A DNA stretch of 64,000 nt from Platerodrilus igneus (Eukaryota > Arthropoda > Insecta > Coleoptera > Lycidae). Positions 45,403-57,587 of the stretch are shown in pieces. The first letter of the stretch is position 1, and each line of letters begins with the position of its first letter. The DNA lies in assembly GCA_036346225.1 (NCBI GenBank), contig JARFIW010001739.1, positions 12,565,001-12,629,000 on the forward strand, read 5' to 3'. Position numbers and translations under genes: made by a program. The notes beneath the pieces were generated by a model that was given only the letters and a program-made list of their open reading frames with translations, did not search any database and had not been told where the DNA came from.

Positions 45403-46662
45403 CATATCAAGCGTTGTAGTATATTACCATCACTTCAGTCAGGCTTCCGAACAAGATACAGTACTGCTACAGCACTAACCAAACTTGTCACCGATTTAAC
45501 AACCTCAATTGACGAATCAAAGGTTACGTACCTAGTTTTCATAGATTTCAGTAAGGTTTTTGATGTTATCAATCATGATCTTATGATAGCAAAGCTTCAC
45601 TACTATGGATGCAGGGCAACTGTCCTTGATTGGTTTACAAATTATCTATTGGACAGGTATCAATCTGTTAAACTAATTCAACATCAATCCCAGTTTCTTC
45701 GTATACCTTAGGGTGTACCACAGGGAAGTATTCTGGGACCTCTCCTGTTTGCCATCTATACAGCAGACCTTTCTTCAGTGTTATCTTCAGCATGCAAATA
45801 GCATATGTATGCAGATGATGTACAGTTATACATATCGAGTGACATACTATCCGTCAATAACACCATTATCCAATTGAACAGAGAACTTTCTGCAGTCTGC
45901 AAGTGGGTACAAAATAATGGGCTAATCCTGAATACAACGAAAACTGAGGCCTTGCGTGTTGGTTCAAAAACAAGCTGTAAACGGGCAGGCATGCTACAAA
46001 AAATAAATCTGAAAGTGAACAATACTGTGATTAATATCAGTGGTAGTGTTAAATATTTAGGGATAACTTTGGACACTGAACTCAATTTTGAAAGTCATGT
46101 CAATAAAAAAATAGCAGTATGTTATTATAAAATGCGTACTCTATACAGATACAAGCACTTACTAAATTCTTATATTAAGTGGAGACTTTGTAACAGTTTG
46201 GTTACTTGTCATCTAGATTATTGCAGCGTTGTATATTATAAACATCTGACATCTTATCTTAAGAACAGAATACAAGTGTTGCAAAATGTATGCTTTAGAT
46301 TCTCGTTTGATATACAACGCAGGAAACATGTAACACCCAATTACAACTCAAAAGCGATACTTAAATTTGATAGAAGAACAGATTTATTACTGGCCACTCT
46401 CATATATGTAATCATAGTCACCAAAGAACCAAATTACCTTCATGAAATATTACAACCACGATCTAGCTTACATCGCCTAAATCTGAGAAACAATACTAGT
46501 CTTACGATACCTGCACATGTTACTGCTAAATTTAAATCTTGTTTTGCTTATGTTGCTCCACTGATATTTAATAAATACGAAGAATTATTTGATATCAAAA
46601 CTAAAAAAATTTTTCGTACAAAGTTTCATAATAGTCTATGGGACGAACAGAAAAGAACTTGA
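45403..46662 (+). pseudogene. LINE-B reverse transcriptase, nearly intact 3' half
   Basis: It begins mid-RT with LQSGFRTRYSTATALTKL, then VTYLVFIDFSKVFDVINHDL (with the first catalytic Asp), WFTNYLLDRYQSV, a stop within P-GVPQGSILGPLLFAIY, and a second stop just before the catalytic box. From 45805 the frame is open for 285 codons: MYADDVQLYIS (the Y-A-D-D box), NNGLILNTTKTEALRVGSK, VKYLGITLDTELNFESHV, and a C-terminal domain ending LWDEQKRT at 46662. GVPQGSILGPLLF with YADD fits CR1/L2 or Jockey elements. With only two stops it is younger-looking than its host. Confidence 0.82.
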
Positions 46663-46799
46663 TATTAGAATATACATATACCTACCTACTTGTTTATTAT
46701 ATTTAATATTAATAGTTATATTATATTTTATACTGTAGGGGAGTAATTGAAAACCAGCTTTGCTGAATTCCTCGCCCGTTGGTGTAATTTCTTCACCAA

Positions 46800-46833
46800 T
46801 AAACGTTATTCTATTCTATTCTATTCTATTCTA
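46800..46833 (+). repeat. (ATTCT)n tail of LINE-B
   Basis: Five pentamers end the element in place of poly(A), as in several CR1/Jockey-like LINEs with microsatellite 3' ends. Confidence 0.85.
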
Positions 46834-47425
46834 AAAAGAAAGACGTACTAATAGCTAATGGTATTAGTTTAGATAATACAAAAAGTTTCTTAAAGTCGTA
46901 CGTATGGAGCGTTCTAGTAGTGAGACTTGGACAATTAAAGGGTATGTAGACCTTTTTAGACTAGCTCAGAATAGAAAAGAACTTAGAGCTACGTCAAACC
47001 GACCTTAAGTAAGTTCGAAAACAAAACAAAAAAAAATAAATAAAAATCAGTTAACTAAATGTCACTATGACGTAACTCACAATTAGTTAGCGATCTGGCT
47101 TAAGCCTTACTATTACATATAAACTAACACTTTTTCTTTTTTGTAGCGGATAACTAGGTAATATTTCATTTCCTTATAAATGGGAATCATGTAAACATGC
47201 TGGAGTTCTTTAACAACGATCAGATTGCTAATATCTATGTAGAGCCAGGTAGATAGGAAAAAGTTGGAAGAGTATAGAAAAACCTAGACCAAGCTATGTT
47301 AGTCAAATTATTACAAATTTAGTTTGTGAAGGGTGTGTAAAACTTTTTAGATTAGCACAGAATAGAAAAGAAGTTAGAGCTTCTTCAAACCGACCTTAAG
47401 TAAGGTCGAAAACAAAATAATGATG

Positions 47426-48879
47426 ACAATATGTTTTAACTCTAAATATGTGCAAGAAATAACCAAATAATAATGCAGTAAGTAAAAAATTTGCTCTAGG
47501 AAACGCATCTCGTAACCTTTACATTTTAAACAGCTAGTTGTTGACGTTGACATTAATTGATACAGTAAAAAGCGCTCTAAGTGCATTAAAATTTTCAAAC
47601 GCAACTTATAAACATAAGTACATAATGCTTCGTGTTGTGAGCGTGCAAGAAAATCGGTCTGCAGTTTATTGCGGAATCAATCAAAAGAATGTGTATCTTC
47701 GAAAACAGCAACGCAAAATAAAGCAAAGAGAAGAAAATATTGTACCTGAACTGTCTTCTTTTTGGTACCATTTCAGAAAATTGCGGCTGAGGGCTAGAAC
47801 AACCTAACTATACTGTACTAGCACCTACGCATTTTAAATGCGCAACTTTACAACGCCCACAAGACATTGTATAACAGGAGTATTGAACCAGTAAGAGAGC
47901 GAAGTTGAATAATTAAGCACGAAATCGAATAAAGTATCCTTTTCAAAAGTTGTAGGTTTATTTATACAGTTTTGAAAACGATGTGGTGTGTAACGAAGAA
48001 TCATTGCCACCGATATTGATGTAGAATATTTTGAGAAGGCAAGCGAACATATATATTTTAGCCCACAACGGCGACAGCCCTTTGTAGAATGCAAGCAATT
48101 GACGATAGTAAAATACAATAATTAATTCCATTAAATTTTGTTGCTAGTTTAGGAAAGCAAAATACTTTTTAAAATATTTCTGCGATTTAGGCAGATAAAA
48201 ACACAGCCGTACAGATAACGTTGCCCAGACCTTTAGCAAAGGATAGAGGTTTGTATGATTATCGACCTACGCCATCAGTATACCACAAAATAACTTAATT
48301 AAAAGACGATTTTTATTGCCCATGAAATTTGAGCGCCTGAGCAGGTGTAGGTATAATAAAGTAGAATTTCACGGTAAACGCGCCGATAACAGACCACTGG
48401 AGTATTTAATGAGGGCGAAATTTTTAAATGCAAAATGTTTGCTTGTTTTAACAAATTAACTGTTGAAATAACCAGCGGCGGTTAGAATGTTTTACGAAAA
48501 ATTATTATAGTCGAGATTTGAGGTTCTAGAAGTTGTTTACCCTAAAAAATATTTCGACGGGCAACTATTTGAAAATAACCAGCACGTATTTTACCGAACG
48601 AAAAACTATTTAAGTGTTTCGTAGAAGCAAATGCTTGTTTGGTTTTTAACGAATTGATAAATGGTTATAGAATATTTGAAGAACATTTTTATGCAGGACG
48701 GTTTTAATATTTAAATATTTGTTAAGTGTAGCTTATTTGGGAGATTAACCTAAGAAAGTGTTTAGATTAGCGGTTTTAATTAAGATAGCTGTAATTTAAT
48801 ACAGAATCTCTCTATTTCAGAAAGTTACCGTAACACGTTTGACCCTGCATAATGATTAAAACGATTTTCTGTTTATTAC
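47426..48879. other. No recognised gene; two small frames
   Basis: Two frames look slightly protein-like: 47538-47807 plus (89 codons, basic C-terminal half) and 47834-48118 minus (94 codons, with KGCRRCGLKYIC). I recognise neither and see no splice or promoter context. The remainder is AT-rich and featureless. Confidence 0.35.
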
Positions 48880-49560
48880 AGTATTCATTGCCTCTTCAAT
48901 ATACAAGATAAAAATAAACGGAGATAATGCACATCCCAGTCACACCCCTTTGCCAATAGGTACTTCACTACGTTCCTGCTCTAATTCTATTACCGCTGTT
49001 TGCCCTTTGAATAAGCTATGTACTATTCGTCGATCCCTATAACTCATTCCAAGCTTTATTAGTATTTCGAACATTCTCTCACATTTTTTATTGTGGAATG
49101 CTTTTTCCAGATCTACAAACCCTATATTCACGCTTTTGCCTTTCTGTATTGTTTTTCCCATTAACACTCTTAAAGCTAAAATGGCCTCCCGAGTTCCCCT
49201 GTTTCGTCAAAATCCAAATCGAACTTTTCCTAGTATCTCTTCTGCCCGTTTTTCTATCCGTTTTTGTACAATTCTAGTTAATATTTCCGTATGTCTTTTG
49301 TTTTGGTTTTTTTTTGTTTTTATGGGTATCACGTGTTATACATATAGCTTGTAAGTTGAAAAGCACGTTCTGTTACTACTCGTCCAACGGCTTTTAGAAT
49401 TTCTGCTTGCACCTTGTCTTTACCCGGTACCTTACTATTTTTTAAACCCCTTAATGCTAATTCAAACTCATCTCTAAGTATAGAATATCCCAAGTCGTTC
49501 TTATCAATGTCCAATTTCTGTTCTAATGCTTCTAGTTCCTGTTCAAAAACACAGAAATCT
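48880..49560 (-). pseudogene. RTE-like LINE-C RT fragment, copy C4
   Basis: The minus strand reads FEQELEALEQKLDIDKNDLG, ILRDEFELALRGLKNSKVPG and KVQAEILKAVG (49540-49329). After shifts it continues with KSVNIGFVDLEKAFHNKKCE, MFEILIKLGMSYRDRRIVHS and LELEQERSEVP-type sequence (49167-48940). It is the same family as 61190-62900, where the equivalent reads FVDLEKAFDNVKW. Truncated at both ends, ending just before the catalytic box. Confidence 0.8.
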
Positions 49561-51649
49561 CAAGATATATCTGCGGATTCAAAAATATTTTTCTTTCATA
49601 CAAAAGAATTTATAAAACAGTTAACAACTTAAGCTCATACAGAAAACAATTCCTACGAGTTACTTAATTATTAAAATGTTCCTTGCTTAATCTTTATTAA
49701 AAGGTAGAAAATCCTCTTTGATTAATAGCTGGGTAATTTGTGTATCTCTTATTATCACGCTTGTGAGTGTGATTGGCCAAAGACGTTTTACAGACAGTTA
49801 ATTAAAGGTCAAAATGCTTCGAACTTGGACCTCTAAGTTTTCTGCAACTATTCGTTTCACAATTAATAAAATTGAGAATTTATTCTAATTTAGAGTACAA
49901 AATATTTAAATATTGTTATCAATTAGCAAACAAAGAACCAAAATTTCACACTTGTGATGTCAAATAGCGTTCATCCAAATCGTAAATAACGGTATTAAAT
50001 ACTTCCTGTTTTCATTTCCAGCCTCAATTTAGAATATGAGTTTACAAAAGTACATTTTCTACTTTTTCATCAATTTAACTTAGCAGTAGCTCTTGTATCA
50101 AAGAAGGCTCAACTTTCTTACAAACAATTGTTTCATTAAATAATTGCGTTTGAGAACTACTACGTTTCAAACTACTCAACTTATAAGTTTCAAGTCATAA
50201 ACAAATTTAAAGCGTGCAACTCTGCTTAAAAACTACAAAATACCGAATCAAATCTTGAATGTCGTATGTTACATAGTGTTTGGTTTAGGAAAGAATGAAT
50301 GAATGAATGTTAATTACTTCCCTATATATACAAAATAATCTCAGTACGTCATTATTCCAGATCTTTCCTGATCTGCATCGAACTTAACACATTCAAGTGA
50401 TGTAATATTTCCGAGGATTTCACAGTTTTAATGATATAATTAGTGTCAAGCTACTGCAGTTGATATGATATATGAGTATCGTAAAGTGTCAGCGATCTTT
50501 TTCTAACGTAAGAAGTTAATGTACTGTTTCCTTTTTTCATATTGAAACACGGAAATCTATAAAAAGATTTCTTATCCTTCATTGCACTTTAATAGCCACG
50601 CGAGTTCCCTGAACTGGATGGTTATTCAAAAATTAACTTATACAACATTTCTCAGTAACTGACGTATTCTAAAATTAATGTTTTATTTGAAACCCTTAAA
50701 ATGAATTCAATTACATAATAAAGGCTCATAACTACTATGCTTTGCAAATGCAAGAAGATTTGTATGGATTTGTATTCTAAGACGGTGTGGATGCATGTTT
50801 TAAAGAAGATAGTTTGAATTTAAGTTATTTTTAGTATTTTTAAACACGTTTTAAGGTATCTTTAACAAGAATGAATATTTTTAAAATCTACACATGGTAT
50901 ATGTTTAGTTATTTTAATACAAAATGAATAATAGGCTTTGAATTTATATCTTAAACAAAGCTTGTTTTTAAGGTATCTTTCAACGATTAATTTACACTCA
51001 GCTGAAAAAAATTGATTTAAAAATGGGGCTTTAACTATTTATTCGTTTCATGATCTCTGCAATACACACACCGCTTAAAGTTGGGCTTCTTTTCATGTTC
51101 CGTAATAACTCTTCTTTATACAGGACAGAAAATTAAATACTGGGAAATATCAACTTTTCCCGTGTAACGAATATAGTTACCTGCTTCATTAATGTACGCT
51201 TTTGTTCTAAATATTTATTTAACAAATATCCTTTATTAAACAGAAAATATTAAATTCCTATTGTAGCAATATATTACCAATTCGTTACTTAGAACTCCAC
51301 CTATATCTAAGGACTCAAAGTAGAATTTAAGTTTTCTTTTATCTGTGTATGTGTTGATACGACAATCCAATTCTGCGCGTGCTTGAATAATAAAATTGCC
51401 TCGTGGTCAAGGTTCATCATTTAACGTCCGAATGTAATCAGATAAGCAACTGTTGAAACGTGGGCCAGCAGGTTTTATTAAACATGCAGTCCCAAAGGCA
51501 GGTAAAATGGTGTCGACGTATACCATTGCATCAATTAGTAGTTTCATCGACCTATTGTTACTGTGAAATAAACATCATCTACGGTAGGTGAATAATTCTC
51601 AATTTTGCATTCAAATTATTTTCTCGATTCTTTTCAGCGAAAGTAAAAT
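49561..51649. other. No recognisable feature
   Basis: AT-rich unique-looking DNA with no credible ORF or RNA gene. Confidence 0.4.
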
Positions 51650-51880
51650 GTAGATACAGTATTGAAACGCAAGTTTAATGTGGTTACAGTATCAAAGCAA
51701 GTTTTAGGTCCAATTTTAAAACGCAAATTTTATGTAGGTCCCGTATCGAAACAAGTTTTGTGTTATACAGTTTTAAAACGCAAACACGTAATGTATAAAG
51801 TATTGGAACGCTAAATTTTATGTATATAATCGTTATGAAACACTGAAGCACAATTTTATGTTATGCAGTATTGAAAGTTT
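51650..51880. repeat. Degenerate tandem repeat of about 40 bp
   Basis: Five to six loose units of the form ACAGTATTGAAACGCAAGTT followed by TTATGT. Spacing varies from about 35 to 50 bp, so the array is old. Confidence 0.6.
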
Positions 51881-52103
51881 AAAGTCTCAAATGTTGCTAT
51901 AGAGTATTGTAGAATTTTCCATAAATTTTGTTTTGTATGGAAGTCGAGCTGTAGAGCCGTACACATGCAAGCCGCGCGCACCTGTTGTCGTAAGTACTCA
52001 AGATGGTTGACAAAATCTGATTCCTAGCAGATTATTTGTGGTGAGTCATCTCCAAATTTAATTCAATTTTCGTTTCACGAAACCATTACTGGAAATGTAA
52101 TAA
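51881..52103. other. No recognisable feature
   Basis: AT-rich spacer. Confidence 0.4.
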
Positions 52104-52197
52104 TAATTTTTGTAAATTTTATATGGTTATTTAAATTGGTACACGTAATTTTTGTAAATTTTATATGGTCATTTAAATTGGTACACGTAATTTTTGT
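52104..52197. repeat. 42-bp direct duplication
   Basis: Two units (52104-52145 and 52146-52187) differ at one base and are followed by the first ten bases of a third. Each starts TAATTTTTGTAAATTTTATA. The near-identity points to a recent slippage event. Confidence 0.85.
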
Positions 52198-55100
52198 TCA
52201 GAATTTAGTAGTTGGATATTGCATAAATGTTCTTATGAACACAAAGAAATTTCTATAATATAACTGTATTTGAATTTACAAGGTTATACTAAAATGTATC
52301 CGTAACTAAGCACGTGACACGTTAATATTTGTTTGTCACATTATAAAATATAATTTTTTTGGACAGTATACTTGAAGTACAGATTAGTTCAAATCATAAG
52401 TATTTTTGACCTTTGATTCCATCAATTAAATTAATTAAAAATGTAGTTCTGCAATTTAAGGAAAGTCAAAGTATTTAATCAATTAAATGTAAACCCAAAC
52501 AGGATCCTATTTAGGTATCAAATACAAATTGTAGAATAATAACAAAAACACTATAATTCTTCTAGAGAACTATAATAAATTTACAATTACAAAATACATA
52601 CAAATAATCAGAGACTACTGCTAAACATTATTAAAGGTAGATATCTCAAAAGTTTCAGTACGTATAAAATTGTACAAATGATGTATATATTTTTTTGTAA
52701 ATCAATAGAAAGTGCAATAAGTTGTTTTAAAGCTTTCTTTCATTGAAGTCTACAATAATTTTTCTATAGAAGCAAGCAACCATATTTATAAATTATTGTA
52801 GTGAAGAAGGATAGATTATTGGTATTTTGTTTAAAATTTTTTTGAGGTATAATCTTAACTAGGTATTCTTGTTGGAATTTATATTTTGGAGATAAATTGA
52901 CTAGGCTCTAATGTAGCTCTAGCTCTAAAATGTTAAGAAGTGATTAAATTTTCAGATAGTACGAGATCGTCGCTCCAATTCCAGTTTGCAGAGTCACAAG
53001 TAAGTATTATATTTCTATGTTTTGCTCTTTAAAGATATTTTGTCTTTTCGAAGATTTCCGTATCTTATCTTCGGATTGTTTCTCATTATAGCTATTATTA
53101 AGATACGGTGGCGTCCATTAAAAATTCTTTTATTATCGTATACCATCCTACGACCCTGGCTCATAGCTCTGCCCTAAGTTGAAGAAGCATAGCTAGCTGG
53201 AAGATCTCTTTAGAGGGCTCTTTTATACTCAGAGCCATTTTCCATCCTCTTTACCCTGGGCTTAAACCTTAGACAGGAACCCCTCATAATTTATAGAGGC
53301 TCTGCCGCCTATAAGGTAGAGTAAATACACTATATATATATAAAAAATAGTGTAACACCCGTTTACTTCACTTAAGGTGGTAGTTTTTGATAGAATTTGG
53401 CGTTAAATGACTTCTTGTGACTTCTTTATTACATCAATGTATATAGTCGATCATGTACTGCGTCACATTGCGTCAAAAAAGCTATTGAAATTAGAATTAT
53501 ATTCTTTAATTAGTATTATTATTACTTTATTGTGATAAAATATTGTCATGGCTAAATCAAAGAGCAGAAAATCGTATATTAATCGCTTTCAAAATAAATT
53601 CACAATAATAGTTGAGAAATTGTAATATATAAAATAATGCTTGAAAGGTATTAAGAATTGCGGCACGCAATATATCCACATCGAAACCCACGTTGCGTTG
53701 GCTCTCGAAAAATTTCAGATGTCATAATTCATTTTCTCATATCGTAATCGGGCGATAAGGACATTTATTACTAAATGGCTATACTTTTAATGAACATTCT
53801 TTATAGGTTATCCTACAATCGCTGTGGACACTTCAGAAACACATGCAAAAGGTTCAGGTTTCCCTACTTTGAAGTAGTCGAAGCCTTCTTACACTTGAAA
53901 CCGAATATTTCATGGAAAAAAATCAGTCAGGATTTGAGCACAGAGTTTTACAGTTTACTTAGGTTTTTGTGATTAAGGCTCTATTGTATTGGAATGAATC
54001 ACTCATACCTTACCTATAACCTATAATAGTTACGTTGTCGTATTGATTATCTGTTCGTAATTTCAAAGGAGGCTATTAGTGTCACTCAGAATAATAACGC
54101 ATTGAGGCAAAGCATAATCAGCTCACAAATTTCTAATAGATGGGTTCTCTTCCTGGAAATACTATTAATGAGAAGCTGTATATAGTATTAATGAATTTTA
54201 TTTAGAAGAATATTAATATACTAAACAAGCTTACGGTTATTGGCAAAGCGATCTCTATTACAATGGTCTAGGATAAAAATGAATGCAAGGCATTTACAAA
54301 CTAATAAGGCAATCAAGCTGCATGCTTATGCGTTGTTCACAAAACCTGATATAAGTGTTTCAGCTTGTACTACAATTTAGCGTTGAACTATTTCTGGACG
54401 AAAAATTGTTATATTACAATTTTCCTGTTTACTCTTGTTTAGTCTAATACAGACGCAATTCTAATAATATGTTTATTTGGTTCACTTCCCTTAAAACTCA
54501 GTCTTACAGACGCATCTACCACTAGTCTATATTTTCAAGATAAATAGAGACTTCAACAACTTTTAGTTCAAATTTATGTGACTAATACAATTTAATGTGC
54601 ATTCAGTGAAGCTTCTTTTACCTAATATTTACAAATCAAAAACTAATAACACAATTTATACGCAAATCAAAAGCTATTACAAAACTATAAGCCTTTTGTG
54701 TTCCAAAAACTCTATAAGATTGTTAAGGTTTATCCTATAACCATGCACTATGGCCATTAAATTGTAATACTAGGCAAATGTTTCAAAGTGCACTTCGATC
54801 GAACTATAAAGCAAGGAATTTCGCATTCAATGAAACGTTTTCTCGTACAGTATGACAACAGATATTTAATCTAACTAAGGCAACTCTACTTCTAGTGATC
54901 ATTAAACAACTAATATAATTCGGATGTACCAGGTCGAACCTGAATATAATTTGATTAATTCTCTTTTATTTACCTTATATTTCATAATAATTTACACCTA
55001 TGGCTTAAATATGTAGGTGTTTGTAGGGTTAAGATAAGTATATTTATTGTGTTGAGATTCGTAACAAATACCGCCTTTTTAAAAAATGTAGTAAAAGTGC

Positions 55101-57264
55101 CTGGCATTGAATGATATTGACAGATAAGATCCATTATGATTTACTAAAGGTAGAATATTGATTCGGTCGTTTAATCCGAATATGCAACATATTTACAGAC
55201 TCTTTACTAATCTGATACAACTAACATTTGCGTTATTAAATACAGAGAGGGCACACCCATAAATAGCTGTGACCGAAAGGTTCTTTTTTTGTGGAGGGTT
55301 TGTGAACGCGTATTAAGAAGAAGTCGATATTAAACCTGTTTTGTTTGTAAGAGAACAATGGCTAAACGCTTTCACTTGCCACGGCGATTCTGTTTAGTTC
55401 ATTGAAGATATGTTTATTTCATAGAATAGTTTACTCTAAATTTATGTTCAATTGACATAATAATGTTATTCAGCACTTTGTATAAAAGTTTCTTTATTGA
55501 TGATTTTTAGATAAGTTCTGATTGCATTTTTTCATTAAGTGATGTACAAATATTATTTTACCATTCACTCAATTTAACTGTGTTCTAAAAGAGTTTTGTT
55601 GTAACTTAGGTTTCAAGTTTTGCTCCGAACCGAACTCCCCTATTTCGTAAGAGCCTATTGTATTGGCAGTGTTTAAGGATTACAACTATATGTACACATT
55701 AGTAAATATCAAGAACAGTAATGACTGACAAATGATTTTGTTTGGTATTAGGAAAGTAATTCAAGAACAGTGAACAAACATTAAATTGTTGGTAATTTTA
55801 CAAAAAGAAAAGCCAATGACCGGTTTCGCTGTGGTTGCAACTCATCCGATTGGCGCATTTCTCTTTGCAAAACAACCAACAAATTTCTTGAATTATACAC
55901 AAATCATGGTGTACGAATCAATACAAAACATTTTCCATCCGTCCTCTATGCTTGAAAGTAAATAACTAACTATCGGTAACATCTTCAAATGTCCGACATG
56001 ATAGTAAAGACAAAATTACAAAATTTAACAAGCCTATGATAATCAAGGTGAAAATAAACAAATTGCCAGGTAACCACTATAACATTAGCGGACTTTTTAA
56101 GACAGTACTAAACCTGTGTAGTACTTTCGTAAAGATTTCTCTAATGTCACAGTGAGTAATCGGCAGTTTGCTTCTTTTCATACTAAGAACTAGTCGTAAA
56201 ATTGTGCATCTTGGAGAATAGGTTTACAAACTTCTTTCCAAATTAGTTTATATAAACTTGCAATTTTTTGTGTAAATTATTTTTGTCAATTATCTAGGAT
56301 TTTATTTAATTGACGATCGGCTTCTTAGATTTATATTAATTTTTAGCGGTGACAGGGTTTTTAAATTATTCCTTATTTCGGTGTTCCAGTTTTATACCCT
56401 TTCAGCGTCGTCTGTGGTTATATTTTCTTTATTCTGCTCCTTATTGATATTTATTACACTTACATAAATTACTAATAATTATTTAAAAATTTTAAATATA
56501 CTCATATTCAATGTGGTGCGTTAAAACGAAATATTATACTAATTAATTAAACATCCTTAGTAAACGCAGAAAGCGGAAACTGGGACACTTTTGCGCATTG
56601 ACGTTTTTCCCGGCTCTTGAAGTTTTTCCGAGGATTCAAGAAATGCAGTTAATCCAAAATTTTTTGGGGAAGCAGAATCTTTTTTATGAATATTTCAAAT
56701 CGGAGACACCCTTACAGAATTACAACTCTCTTAGTGCTTGACTAAAGCAATCATTTCGCTCATTGGAATTTTTGTGGTTGCAAAAGATTTTTTTTCGGAG
56801 CATGTATTTAATACAGAATTTTCTAGGAATCAGAATCTTTATGGATTTTTGAAATTGAAGTAACCCGAGTTACAGCTAGTTTAAAATTTTTCCCTGAAAA
56901 CTTTTTAGCCACACACGAGACACGTATTTGACCTATAAATTTTATGGCTCTTGCTGCCGTGTATTTAATACAGGGTTTTCTTTAGGAATTAGCTTTTAGT
57001 TGCGGTCTTTGTTGAAATACAAGCCATAAAATCTAAATTTTGTAGAAATGAATAACAAAATTGTGATTGTTATAGGAAGTGTGTCTGTTAATCAACAAAA
57101 CATTTTGCTGCAACAAAATATTTAGTTACCCAGCGAACAGCACAGGAAGGTCACACTATTTTTGTTCGCCAGGATATGACCTGATTTAACTATTGGGGAA
57201 GGCTTTTAGCAACACTTTAAACCAAGACAAGTTTTATGACCAATCCAAGTTTCCGCCGTTGGAA
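52198..57264. other. 5 kb without a recognisable feature
   Basis: AT-rich sequence with no ORF above 66 codons that I would support and no known repeat motif. A small (TA)n run lies at about 53332-53342. A locally less AT-rich patch at 53140-53330 has paired phrases (GAGGGCTC, CAGAGCC, GAGGCTCTGCC) but no structure I can name. Intron or intergenic DNA. Confidence 0.4.
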
Positions 57265-57587
57265 GAACTTACATTTCTTGAGAAAAACTTTTAACAATCC
57301 TTATCCCTAATCCCATTTCGAATGGACCTTCACCTTCCCAAAGTTCTAGATTACTAGAACAGGTGAAATGGCTTGAGTGTTCTAATGAGCTAAAGCGCAA
57401 CTGCAAGTCCAACCAAAGTAGTAGGGTCGTTAGTGAGGAACCAGACTAAGACAGGTCCCCGAAAGAGGCAGCGGCTCTTTCGGTACTTAAATTGGCAGAG
57501 ACCGTAGAGGTCGGTATGACAGTCTAAGGCACACTACCGCGATGTGGAAGGCAATGGGAAACCACCACATTACCTCCCAAGTACACA

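Larger units (their letters stand above)
45403..46833 (+). mobile_element. LINE-B (CR1/Jockey-like), 5'-truncated, inserted in LINE-A2
   Basis: A 5'-truncated element containing RT and C-terminal domain (45403-46662) and a short 3' UTR that ends with five ATTCT pentamers (about 46807-46833). Sequence on both sides belongs to LINE-A2 and joins as KTFLK/KKDVLIANG. TAAAA abuts both ends and may be the target duplication, but A-richness makes it uncertain. Confidence 0.8.
41255..47425 (+). mobile_element. RTE-like LINE-A, copy A2, host to three insertions
   Basis: Collinear with LINE-A1 (minus) and with the 3' end of A3. The parts are: 5' UTR (41255-41337, 41660-41840), endonuclease (41840-42560), linker and RT (42560-43128, 44380-45402), RT end and first 3' UTR unit (46834-47270), and second 3' UTR unit (47275-47425). 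Three other elements interrupt it: a SINE (41338-41646), a DD41D mariner (43129-44379) and a LINE-B (45403-46833). In each case the LINE frame or UTR resumes at the exact base expected from the other copies. Confidence 0.85.

Noticed and set aside
53140..53330. GC-richer patch as an RNA gene
   Set aside because: Some paired phrases exist, but no closed structure or pol III boxes could be found by eye.
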